Counted from the first letter of the stretch, positions 1 to 6,161 are shown. The stretch: DNA of 10,140 bases from JAJXWB01 sp047971685 (GCA_047971685.1 JBKDZW010000051.1:1-10140); one strand, 5' to 3'. Notes: generated from the sequence alone by a model not told the origin. Numbers and translations: made by a program.

Positions 1-801
1 AGGCTCGGCCGTCATGAGCCCGATGGCCTCAAGCGCGCCTCGAGCGGCGTCAAGCCCGCCTTGGCCGGGAAAGCCCATAAGCACCGACAGACCCCGTTCA
101 TCGACAGCATTACCGACCAACTGGCCACCGGCGAGGGCAATGGCGCCCGGCAGCGCGTCGCGCCATCGATCGAGCCGCGCCGCAGAAAGCTGAACGTCGA
201 TCGCGGCCGTCTCCGCCAACGGCTTCGACACCACAAACAGCGGGATGCCGGCGGGATGATCGGGACGGTCGACAAAGGGCAGGCGCGCAATGATTTTCGG
301 CGTTTTCGGGCCCGTCAGACGCGACCACCAGGCGCCGTCGCTAACGCCGCTGGCGACGCGCAGCAGCCCTAGATCGCCAACCGATCCCTCGACCGCATCT
401 ATAACAGCCTGCGGGCCGTGATGCGGCGCATAGGGTACGGTGAACCCGAAATGGAACCGCGCGGAATCGCGCATGGCCGCGTCGCCCGCGGAAACGTCGA
501 CATGGACCGAATAATGGGACTGGACGTAAGTGAACGTGCCGATGATGGTGCGCCATATGCTTTCGATCGTGTCGAGCGGCAGAAGCCCGGCGTGGCGCTG
601 GACCAGCCGCCGCATCATCTCGGCCTCGCGCCCCGGCCGGAATGCGGAGCCGCCGCCCTGACGCGCCTTGGTGGCGATCAGGTTCTCGATGATCGAGCCG
701 CGCTCCATGAGGAGGCGGTGCACTTTCTCGTCGATCCGGTCGATATTTTCACGCAACGCCAGAAGTTCTTGCGCGGCGCGGTCCTTGGGTTCGCTGGTCA
801 T
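1..801 (-). CDS. Chorismate mutase (AroQ class), 3' end outside window
   Basis: This enzyme rearranges chorismate to prephenate, the first step towards phenylalanine and tyrosine, in the cytoplasm. The frame is open for 267 codons from ATG at 801 and continues past base 1. Residues about 8-98 form the helical AroQ domain. The pattern fits the E. coli active site: R17, R34 and K45 with the expected 17 and 11 spacing, then R58-E59 and a glutamine near 94. The remaining 165 or more residues show no prephenate dehydratase or dehydrogenase motif that I recognise; alphaproteobacterial chorismate mutases of about 290 residues with such a tail are common. An in-frame GTG at 813 is an alternative start. 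A three-codon ORF (809-798) ends in an ATGA overlap with the ATG chosen here. The gene is divergent from metX. The function of the catalytic domain is well supported; the role of the tail is unknown. Confidence 0.88.
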   Translation of the reverse strand, partial: MTSEPKDRAAQELLALRENIDRIDEKVHRLLMERGSIIENLIATKARQGGGSAFRPGREAEMMRRLVQRHAGLLPLDTIESIWRTIIGTFTYVQSHYSVHVDVSAGDAAMRDSARFHFGFTVPYAPHHGPQAVIDAVEGSVGDLGLLRVASGVSDGAWWSRLTGPKTPKIIARLPFVDRPDHPAGIPLFVVSKPLAETAAIDVQLSAARLDRWRDALPGAIALAGGQLVGNAVDERGLSVLMGFPGQGGLDAARGALEAIGLMTAEP

Positions 802-958
802 GGGTCCATCCACGGTCCCGCCTGTCTTAATCGAGGGAGGCAAGGATGGATAGCGCGGAGCAGGCATAGACTGGCGCTTGACTTTGCAACGCAAAAAAGG
901 TTCTTCTCGCCGTACATAATGTTCGACATATCGAACAGGCTGCGGCGGAGCTCAGGAA
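802..958. promoter_or_regulatory. Divergent intergenic region, chorismate mutase / metX
   Basis: This spacer of about 157 bp must hold the promoters of both genes. The right end is AT-richer (A6 run at 893-898, ACATAAT at 914-920) and includes a perfect inverted repeat at 920-937. TTGACT at 878-883 could be a -35 for metX, but no good -10 lies 16-18 bp after it; CATAAT at 915-920 has no good -35. I could not assign core promoters. I looked for the SAM-II riboswitch that precedes metX in many alphaproteobacteria and did not recognise its pseudoknot sequences, so control by a protein repressor is the more likely arrangement here. Confidence 0.5.
920..937. promoter_or_regulatory. Inverted repeat, candidate operator for metX
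   Basis: TGTTCGA and TCGAACA form a perfect 7-bp dyad around a 4-bp spacer (cata), centred about 30 bp upstream of the metX start codon and ending 21 bp before it. Symmetry, length and position suit a dimeric repressor. The regulator is unknown; methionine genes in proteobacteria lacking riboswitches can be under ArsR-family SAH/SAM-sensing repressors, but I cannot match this sequence to a known motif. It is not the alphaproteobacterial LexA box, which is a direct GTTC-N7-GTTC repeat. Confidence 0.45.
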
Positions 959-2137
959 GTGGCGATCGTTAGCCTACAAGAAGCGGACAGTCCGAGCAGT
1001 CTGGTTGCGCGTTTTGGTCGGGATCAGCCTTTGGCCATGGACGCAGGCCCGTCTCTGACGCCGCTCTCCATCGCATATCAGACCTACGGCGTTCTCAACG
1101 AGGCGCGTTCCAACGCCATTCTGGTATGCCATGCGCTCACCGGCGACCAGCACGTTTCCAACACACATCCCCTGACCGGCAAGCCCGGCTGGTGGTCCGT
1201 CATGGTGGGTCCGGGACGTCCTATCGACACCGACCGCTATTTTGTTATCTGTTCAAATGTCATCGGCGGCTGCATGGGCTCGACGGGCCCTGCCTCGACA
1301 GATCCGGAAACCGGAAATCCCTGGGGTCTCAACCTCCCGGTCGTCACCATCCGCGACATGGTGCGCGCGCAGGCGATGTTGATCGACCATCTGGGGATCG
1401 AGACGCTTTTTTGCGTTGCAGGCGGCTCAATGGGCGGCATGCAGGTTCTGCAATGGGTTGCGAGCTATCCTGATCGTGTGTTTTCGGCTCTCCCCATTGC
1501 AACGGCGTCAAAGCACTCGGCGCAGAATATCGCGTTCCACGAAGTCGGCCGGCAGGCCGTCATGGCCGACCCCGACTGGCGCGGTGGGCAATATCACGAA
1601 TTTGGCGCGCGCCCGGTCAAGGGCCTGGCGGTGGCGCGCATGGCCGCCCACATCACCTATCTCTCCGAGGGCGCCTTGCAGCGGAAGTTCGGCCGCAAAT
1701 TGCAGGATCGCGCCGCGCCGACCTTTTCGTTCGACGCCGATTTCCAGATCGAGAATTACCTGCGCTATCAGGGATCGAGCTTCGTCGACCGTTTCGACGC
1801 AAATTCCTATCTCTACGTCACCCGCGCCTGCGATTACTTCGATCTGGCGGCCGATTACGGCGGCGCGCTTGCGCGCGCATTCGCCGGCGCAAAGACGCGG
1901 TTTTGCGTTGTATCCTTTACGTCGGACTGGCTTTATCCCACATCCGACGCACGCACGATCGTGCATGCCCTGAACGCGGCGGCGCTGCCCGTATCCTTCG
2001 TCGAAATCGAAACCGACAAGGGTCACGACGCCTTTTTGCTCGACGAGCCCGATTTCATGGCCACCACACGCGGTTTTCTCGACGCTGCGGCAAACGCACG
2101 CGGCCTCTCGCAACCAGGCGCCGTCGCCACGAAATGA
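959..2137 (+). CDS. metX: Homoserine O-acetyltransferase MetX
   Basis: MetX transfers an acyl group, usually acetyl from acetyl-CoA, to the hydroxyl of L-homoserine, committing it to methionine. The protein of 392 residues is full length and is an alpha/beta-hydrolase-fold enzyme. The nucleophile is S157 in GGSMGGMQ (155-162). The partners are D323 in SDWLYP and H356 in KGHDAFL. The upstream stretch HALTGDQH (58-65) and the CMGSTGP loop (105-111) are also typical of the family. The start is GTG at 959, with GGAG at 947-950 eight bases ahead; no better upstream start was seen. The stop codon overlaps the metW start, so the two are translationally coupled. Some MetX proteins use succinyl-CoA instead; sequence reading alone cannot settle which donor is used here. 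Confidence 0.96.
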   Translation: MAIVSLQEADSPSSLVARFGRDQPLAMDAGPSLTPLSIAYQTYGVLNEARSNAILVCHALTGDQHVSNTHPLTGKPGWWSVMVGPGRPIDTDRYFVICSNVIGGCMGSTGPASTDPETGNPWGLNLPVVTIRDMVRAQAMLIDHLGIETLFCVAGGSMGGMQVLQWVASYPDRVFSALPIATASKHSAQNIAFHEVGRQAVMADPDWRGGQYHEFGARPVKGLAVARMAAHITYLSEGALQRKFGRKLQDRAAPTFSFDADFQIENYLRYQGSSFVDRFDANSYLYVTRACDYFDLAADYGGALARAFAGAKTRFCVVSFTSDWLYPTSDARTIVHALNAAALPVSFVEIETDKGHDAFLLDEPDFMATTRGFLDAAANARGLSQPGAVATK

Positions 2138-2760
2138 CAGACTTGAATCCGCAGACAGCCGCGCGCGTCGATCTCCTCCTGGTAGCCGACATGGTCGAAC
2201 CAGGAACGCGGGTGCTCGACGTCGGTTGCGGCGACGGCGCCCTGCTCGAAATCCTGACACGCACCCGCAATGTCGACGGGCGCGGCGTCGAATTGTCGCA
2301 AACCGGCGTCAACCTGTGCGTCGCCAAGGGGTTGTCCGTCGTTCAGGGCGACGCCGATACCGATTTGGTCAACTATCCCGACGACGCTTTCGACTATGTC
2401 ATCCTGTCCCAGACTTTGCAGGCGACGCGGCAGCCCAAACAGGTTCTGGAGCGCATGCTGCGAATCGGACGGCGCGCCATCGTCTCTTTCCCGAACTTCG
2501 GTCACTGGCGCGTACGGTCGCAGCTCATGTTCAGCGGTCGCATGCCGCAGACGGATTCGCTGAATTATTCCTGGTACGACACGCCCAACATACACCTGTG
2601 TACGATTGGCGATTTCGTGCTGTTGGTCGAAGAACTCGGCGCCTCGATCGACCGCGCCGTCGCGCTTGACCGATATGGCGCAAAGATGCGCGTCAATGCG
2701 CCATGGTGGCTATGGAATCTGTTCGGGGAGCAGGCTGTGTTCCTGCTCCACCGTAAGTGA
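2134..2760 (+). CDS. metW: MetW, SAM-dependent methyltransferase-like protein
   Basis: MetW is a class I methyltransferase-fold protein found next to metX in many proteobacteria and tied to methionine biosynthesis; its exact reaction is not firmly known. The 208-residue product has the SAM-binding motif I VLDVGCGDG at 27-35, an acidic residue after the second strand (GVELS, about 50-54), and the family-typical segments LSQTLQ and FPNFGHW. The ATG at 2134 overlaps the metX stop by 4 bp (ATGA), which decides the start and shows that both are made from one mRNA. The 3' end carries a GC-rich hairpin (2727-2749), and the stop lies only 9 bp from the convergent pyrophosphatase gene. Confidence 0.94.
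   Translation: MTDLNPQTAARVDLLLVADMVEPGTRVLDVGCGDGALLEILTRTRNVDGRGVELSQTGVNLCVAKGLSVVQGDADTDLVNYPDDAFDYVILSQTLQATRQPKQVLERMLRIGRRAIVSFPNFGHWRVRSQLMFSGRMPQTDSLNYSWYDTPNIHLCTIGDFVLLVEELGASIDRAVALDRYGAKMRVNAPWWLWNLFGEQAVFLLHRK
2727..2749. terminator. Hairpin at the metW/ppa convergent junction
   Basis: GGAGCAGG and CCTGCTCC form a perfect 8-bp stem with a 7-base loop, inside the last codons of metW. On the plus strand a T5 run (2775-2779, inside the ppa end) follows only about 25 bases later; on the minus strand there is no T run. It may slow or end transcription between the two converging genes, but it lacks the shape of a classic intrinsic terminator. Confidence 0.3.
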
Positions 2761-2769
2761 CGCGAGTCC

Positions 2770-3306
2770 TCAGGCTTTTTGCTTGTTTGCCCGTTCGATG
2801 GCTTCCACGATCAGGCTGCGCGCCATTTCCGCGTCGCCCCAGCCGGCGAACTCGACCCATTTTCCAGGTTCGAGATCCTTGTAATGGCTGAAAAAGTGTT
2901 CAATCTGCTGAATGGAGATCGGCGGCATATCCGTATAATTCTGCACCTTGTCGTAGCGCTTCGTCAGCTTGGAGCACGGCACCGCCACGATTTTCTCGTC
3001 GCCGCCCGCCTCGTCGCGCATCCGCAATACGCCAATCGGCCGCACGGAAATCACCGCGCCCGCAATGATGGGCCGCGTGTTGGCGACAAGCACGTCACAG
3101 GGGTCGCCATCTTCCGACAGGGTATGCGGGATAAAGCCGTAATTTCCGGGATAACGCATCGGCGTATAAAGAAACCGGTCGACGATCAGCGTTCCCGCCG
3201 CCTTGTCCATCTCGTACTTGATCGGCTCACCGCCAATCGGCACTTCGATGACGACATTGACTTCGTGCGGCGGATTCGTCCCGATCGAAATGGCGTCGAG
3301 GCGCAT
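2770..3306 (-). CDS. ppa: Inorganic pyrophosphatase, family I
   Basis: This soluble enzyme hydrolyses pyrophosphate to two phosphates with Mg2+, pulling biosynthetic reactions such as nucleic-acid synthesis, aminoacylation and sulfate activation forward. The 178-residue protein matches the bacterial homohexameric family. The metal-binding signature DGDPCD is at 66-71. All other active-site residues of the E. coli enzyme are present with an offset of one: E21, K30, E32, R44, Y52, Y56, D98, D103, K105, Y142 and K143. The start is ATG at 3306, preceded by AGGAG with a five-base spacer. The gene lies 45 bp after the GNAT gene on the same strand, so cotranscription is possible, and it is tail-to-tail with metW. 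Confidence 0.97.
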   Translation of the reverse strand: MRLDAISIGTNPPHEVNVVIEVPIGGEPIKYEMDKAAGTLIVDRFLYTPMRYPGNYGFIPHTLSEDGDPCDVLVANTRPIIAGAVISVRPIGVLRMRDEAGGDEKIVAVPCSKLTKRYDKVQNYTDMPPISIQQIEHFFSHYKDLEPGKWVEFAGWGDAEMARSLIVEAIERANKQKA

Positions 3307-3351
3307 CTGAACTCCTGTTGCTGAATACGGTTGCGAACTATGCGTCGCGCA

Positions 3352-3864
3352 TCAGTTCGCCGCAAAGCCAAAAGCGACCCGCGCCCGAATATCGTTACCG
3401 AATCGTTCGGTTGCGCGCCAGACCTCGGCGCCGCCCAGGTTCTCGTAAAATCGTAGGGCCCGCTCGTTATCGGCAAGCGCCCATACGATAGTCGAAAGAT
3501 AGCCTTTCGCCGCAAGCTCCTGGCGGGCGGCGGCGAAAAGGCGGCCGCCGAATCCCAGGCCCTGATATTCCGGGACGAGGTAAAGTTCGAAAATTTCACC
3601 GGCATAAGGCATCGCCGCCACCCGGTTATGTCCGAAACTCGTATAGCCGACCACCTGGCCGTCGAATTCGAGAACAAGAATCCGCGATCCGCCGCGGATT
3701 GCCGCCATCCACCAGGCGGGCCCCCGCCTGTTGATCATGGATGCAAGCGTCTTGCCCGGAATAATGCCGTTATAGGCCTCGCGCCAGGCTGCGTCATGCA
3801 CCGCCGCTATTGCAGTGGCGTCGTCGCTGCGCGCAGATCTGATCGAATGGAGGAGCTTGACCAT
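3352..3864 (-). CDS. GNAT-family N-acetyltransferase
   Basis: The product is probably an acetyl-CoA-dependent N-acetyltransferase of unknown substrate. From ATG at 3864 it is 170 residues, a usual GNAT size. The fold pattern is clear: an N-terminal strand and helix with HDAAWREAY (about 24-32), a central LVLEFDGQVVGY strand pair, the acetyl-CoA pyrophosphate loop YQGLGFGGRL (motif A), and the C-terminal ALRFYENLGGAEV (motif B), the most common GNAT signature. The frame stays open upstream as far as 3987 next to the tRNA, but that extension is low-complexity and is not part of the domain, so I chose 3864. No Shine-Dalgarno sequence precedes this ATG. The gene lies between tRNA-Gly and ppa on the same strand. 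Confidence 0.85.
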   Translation of the reverse strand: MVKLLHSIRSARSDDATAIAAVHDAAWREAYNGIIPGKTLASMINRRGPAWWMAAIRGGSRILVLEFDGQVVGYTSFGHNRVAAMPYAGEIFELYLVPEYQGLGFGGRLFAAARQELAAKGYLSTIVWALADNERALRFYENLGGAEVWRATERFGNDIRARVAFGFAAN

Positions 3865-3988
3865 GTATAGGATGTTAGGCGCAGGGCGACGGCTTGCGCA
3901 ACATCGGTTTGTGGTTCTCAGGAAGGCAATGCGATTTGCTCGCATGCAATCAAACTGGGGACAATCGATCTGGGGACAATCGATCATT
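3865..3988. other. tRNA-Gly / GNAT spacer
   Basis: This 124-bp stretch lies between the 3' end of tRNA-Gly and the GNAT gene. It holds an exact 15-bp tandem duplication (3956-3985), a small hairpin (ATGCGA/TCGCAT, 3929-3945) and, on the minus strand, a weak promoter-like pair for the GNAT gene: TTGCGC (3901-3896) and TAACAT (3877-3872) with an 18-bp spacer. No T run follows the hairpin, so I see no intrinsic terminator for the tRNA. Confidence 0.4.
3956..3985. repeat. Exact 15-bp tandem direct repeat, two copies
   Basis: TGGGGACAATCGATC occurs at 3956-3970 and again, without a mismatch, at 3971-3985. The second copy ends three bases from the encoded CCA end of tRNA-Gly. The unit contains the self-complementary ATCGAT. 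The array is too short for a satellite and looks like a single slippage duplication; whether it marks an old integration scar cannot be told from this window. Confidence 0.9.
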
Positions 3989-4063
3989 TGGAGCGGGCGA
4001 AGGGATTCGAACCCTCGACCCCAACCTTGGCAAGGTTGTGCTCTACCCCTGAGCTACACCCGC
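3989..4063 (-). tRNA. tRNA-Gly (anticodon GCC)
   Basis: A complete 75-nt tRNA gene including an encoded CCA end. The acceptor stem GCGGGTG/CGCCCGC has one G-T pair. The D arm is GCTC...GAGC, and the anticodon stem is CAACC/GGTTG around the loop TTGCCAA, giving anticodon GCC. There is a five-base variable loop, and the T stem GAGGG/CCCTT encloses TTCGAAT. The anticodon reads GGC and GGT, the main glycine codons in this GC-rich genome. It is transcribed away from cnoX and towards the GNAT gene. Confidence 0.97.
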
Positions 4064-4208
4064 ATCCGTCGCCGACAGCGTCGGCGCGCGCTATATGCCG
4101 CAAAGCTCCGAATAATGCAACCGCTTCTGATACAGAGGTTGCGACAAGGGCAAATGGCACTTATGTCCTCGGTTTGGCGGCAATATGCCGGCTATAAGGA
4201 GCTGGGTC
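4064..4208. promoter_or_regulatory. Divergent tRNA-Gly / cnoX promoter region
   Basis: For the tRNA (minus strand) a plausible promoter is TTGCAT at 4120-4115 and CATATA at 4097-4092, 17 bp apart. A perfect 6-bp stem with a 3-base loop (4071-4085) lies in the tRNA leader. For cnoX (plus strand), TTGCGA at 4139-4144 and TATGTC at 4162-4167, also 17 bp apart, form a weak candidate. Two further dyads are present: GCAACC/GGTTGC (4117-4142), covering the tRNA -35, and CGGCA/TGCCG (4178-4190) just before the cnoX ribosome site. All promoter calls here are by eye and tentative. Confidence 0.35.
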
Positions 4209-5099
4209 ATGGATGCTGGATCGGCAGAGATCGACAGTGCCGGTGTAAGCGAGACATCGACGGCCACTTTCCGCACGGATGTCTTGTCCGCGTCCATGCA
4301 ACGCATGGTTCTCGTCGATTTCTGGGCTCCCTGGTGCGGACCCTGTAAACAATTGGCTCCCATACTGGAGCGCGCCGTCAAATCGGCAGGCGACAAGGCG
4401 CGCCTCGTCAAGATGAATATCGACGACCACCCGCAGATCGCCAAACAGCTTGGAATTCAATCGATTCCCGCCGTTATCGCTTTCCAGCGCGGCCAGCCTG
4501 TCGACGGCTTTGTCGGCGCGCTCCCGGAAAGCCAGATCGTGGCGTTTCTCGAGCGTCTGCTGGGTCCCCTTGGGGCCAGCGGCCAAGCGCTGGCCGAAGC
4601 CGAAGCGGCGCTTGAGGCCGGCGATGCCGGCCAGGCGCTCCAACTGGCGGAGCAGGCGCTTGCGGACGAACCGGAGAATGCAAAGGCGATAGCCATATAT
4701 CTGCGCGCCATGCTCGCGCTCGGTGAGACAGAGCGGGTCGATGCGATTTTTCAAGCCTTGCCGGAGGCGCTGCAGACCGACCCGGCTCTGAAGCAGATCG
4801 TTACCGCCCTTGAAGTCGCCTCGCAATCTGGCGCCGTCGGCGATGTGGCGAGCCTTCGCCGGAAAGTCGCCGAGGCGCCCGACGATTTTCAGGCCCGGTT
4901 CGATCTGGCGCTTGCCTTGAACGGCGGCAATGATCGCGAGGGCGCAGCCGATCTGCTGCTCGCCATCATCAAACGCGACCGCAACTGGAACGAAGACGGC
5001 GCACGCAAACAATTGCTGCAATTTTTCGAGGTGTGGGGGCCTGTCGATCCGGCAACCAAGGCCGCGCGCCGAAAATTATCGGCCATGCTTTTTTCCTGA
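4209..5099 (+). CDS. cnoX: CnoX/YbbN-like thioredoxin with TPR domain (chaperedoxin)
   Basis: CnoX proteins hold unfolding proteins during oxidative (HOCl) stress and can pass them to chaperones such as GroEL; some also reduce disulfides. The 296-residue product has an N-terminal thioredoxin fold (about 15-115) with FWAPWCGPCKQL, so both redox cysteines C43 and C46 are present, and the cis-proline in SIPAVIAF (P87). The C-terminal half (about 118-296) is a run of TPR-like helices ending in a conserved segment with QLLQFFEVWGP. The start is ATG at 4209 because AAGGAG (4196-4201) lies seven bases ahead; the in-frame ATG at 4185 is upstream of that site. E. coli CnoX lacks an active CXXC, so the intact motif agrees with the redox-active alphaproteobacterial form. 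The LON-domain gene follows after 26 bp, probably in the same operon. Confidence 0.93.
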   Translation: MDAGSAEIDSAGVSETSTATFRTDVLSASMQRMVLVDFWAPWCGPCKQLAPILERAVKSAGDKARLVKMNIDDHPQIAKQLGIQSIPAVIAFQRGQPVDGFVGALPESQIVAFLERLLGPLGASGQALAEAEAALEAGDAGQALQLAEQALADEPENAKAIAIYLRAMLALGETERVDAIFQALPEALQTDPALKQIVTALEVASQSGAVGDVASLRRKVAEAPDDFQARFDLALALNGGNDREGAADLLLAIIKRDRNWNEDGARKQLLQFFEVWGPVDPATKAARRKLSAMLFS

Positions 5100-5125
5100 G
5101 CTGATCGACAGGAGCGGATTTGGCG

Positions 5126-5782
5126 ATGAATCGGCCATACCTCGGTATCGCGGAATTACCCCGCGAATTGCCGGTATTTCCGCTGGCAGGCTGCCTCCTG
5201 CTGCCGCAGGCGAATCTGCCGCTGAATATTTTTGAGCCACGCTATCTTGCGATGGTCGACGTCGCGCTTGCCGGGCGCCGCCTGATCGGCATGATCCAGC
5301 CGCTGCCCGACGCCGTAAACGACGCCAAACCAGAACTGTGCGCGGTGGGGTGCGCTGGCAGGATCACGCAATTCGCCGAAACCGGCAACGGCCGCTACTT
5401 CATAACCCTGGAAGGGGTCTGCCGGTTCAGGATTGGCGCCGAAATGGAGCGCGATACGCCATTTCGCGTCTTTAATCTCGATTACGCCGACTTTTCACTC
5501 GACCTGTCACAGACGGAAGACGCTCACGCCATTGATCGCGACGCCGTCCTCTCGGCATTGCGCATCTATGCGAAACGCAACGAGATCAATGTGGATTGGG
5601 AAGCCATCGCCAAACTATCGGACAAGGTTCTCGTCGATTCTTTGTGCATGATGTCGCCGTTCGGCATAATGGAAAAGCAGGCGCTGCTGGAAGCCAGGGA
5701 TCTGCGCGCCCGCGCTGCGGCGCTCGTCGCAATTGCCGAAATGGACTTGGCAGGCAGCGACAAACGACCGCCGCTGCATTGA
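5126..5782 (+). CDS. LON substrate-binding-domain protein
   Basis: This protein carries the domain that forms the N-terminus of Lon protease (LAN/PUA-like fold) and nothing else: there is no AAA+ module and no Ser-Lys protease domain. It is 218 residues long from ATG at 5126. The family pattern ELPVFPL near residue 14, then LLLPQANLPLNIFEPRYLAMV (broken here by one variable residue or two relative to Lon), and the later SGRI-like GCAGRITQF and FITLEGVCRFRI strands are clear. Such stand-alone proteins are widespread in proteobacteria; a role in substrate recognition or protein quality control is inferred, not shown. TTG at 5120 is an alternative start: AGGAG at 5110-5114 is five bases from the TTG and eleven from the ATG. 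It sits between cnoX and the Trm112-like gene. Confidence 0.9.
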   Translation: MNRPYLGIAELPRELPVFPLAGCLLLPQANLPLNIFEPRYLAMVDVALAGRRLIGMIQPLPDAVNDAKPELCAVGCAGRITQFAETGNGRYFITLEGVCRFRIGAEMERDTPFRVFNLDYADFSLDLSQTEDAHAIDRDAVLSALRIYAKRNEINVDWEAIAKLSDKVLVDSLCMMSPFGIMEKQALLEARDLRARAAALVAIAEMDLAGSDKRPPLH

Positions 5783-5796
5783 AGGATTGCTCCTGA

Positions 5797-6045
5797 ATGT
5801 CGGAATCCTCGATATCGGAATCGCCGATGCCGGAAAATCGTCCGGGGACGCCGGCGCGCGCCGCGCATGACGAGAAATCGTCTATAAACCCGCGCTTGCT
5901 CGAAATTCTGGTCTGCCCGCTGACCAAGACGACGCTGGAGTTTGATTCCGCGCGCAGCGAATTGATTTCAAAGGCCGCCAAGTTGGCTTACCCGATCCGC
6001 GACGGCATTCCCATCATGCTGGTTGAAGAAGCCAGACAGATATAA
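5797..6045 (+). CDS. Trm112/UPF0434 family small protein (YcaR-like)
   Basis: An 82-residue protein whose C-terminal part, from NPRLLEILVCPLTK (about 31-44) to YPIRDGIPIMLVEEAR, is a textbook UPF0434/Trm112-like domain. Eukaryotic and archaeal Trm112 activates RNA and protein methyltransferases; the bacterial homologue (E. coli YcaR) has no settled role. Only the single Cys-Pro of the bacterial form is present. The first 28 or so residues are an extension absent from the usual family start. They include three degenerate 15-bp units coding MSESS, ISESP and MPENR. ATG at 5797 is preceded by AAGGA ten bases earlier; ATG at 5827 is an alternative start. The 14-bp gap after the LON-domain gene supports cotranscription. 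Confidence 0.88.
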   Translation: MSESSISESPMPENRPGTPARAAHDEKSSINPRLLEILVCPLTKTTLEFDSARSELISKAAKLAYPIRDGIPIMLVEEARQI

Positions 6046-6161
6046 CGGCCGATTAGGCAGCAGGCACATCGCCTATAATTTAGGCAGAAGCCATATTGCG
6101 CCGGCTTTGGCGATGCCATTTTGATCTGCCTGCTCTCTAACGTCGGCAGAAACTCAGGCAT
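6046..6161. promoter_or_regulatory. Intergenic region before amtB
   Basis: A perfect TATAAT lies at 6074-6079, but 17 bp upstream is GATTAG, not a -35 match. TTAGGCAG occurs at 6053-6060 and again at 6080-6087, flanking that hexamer 27 bp apart, as expected if an activator or repressor binds there. A poor sigma-54 (GG-N10-GC) match exists at 6102-6117. No NtrC dyad (TGCACC-N5-GGTGCA type) was found. The 116 bp are too short to encode a PII protein. Confidence 0.3.

Noticed and set aside
802..958. SAM-II riboswitch before metX.
   Set aside because: Expected from related genomes, but I could not find its conserved loop sequences or pseudoknot pairing by eye. A covariance-model search would settle it.
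418..972. A 184-codon plus-strand open frame overlapping the chorismate mutase gene and the metX upstream region.
   Set aside because: It is antisense to a gene with conserved catalytic residues, and its translation resembles no family.
1508..2260. A 250-codon minus-strand frame across metX and metW.
   Set aside because: Antisense shadow of two well-supported coupled genes.
3929..3945. Stem-loop after tRNA-Gly as its terminator.
   Set aside because: A 6-bp stem with no following T run, about 45 bases past the tRNA end; too weak to call.
6102..6117. Sigma-54 promoter for amtB.
   Set aside because: Only the GG and GC dinucleotides with the right spacing and a few flanking bases match; TGGCAC and TTGCA are too degraded, and no NtrC site accompanies it.
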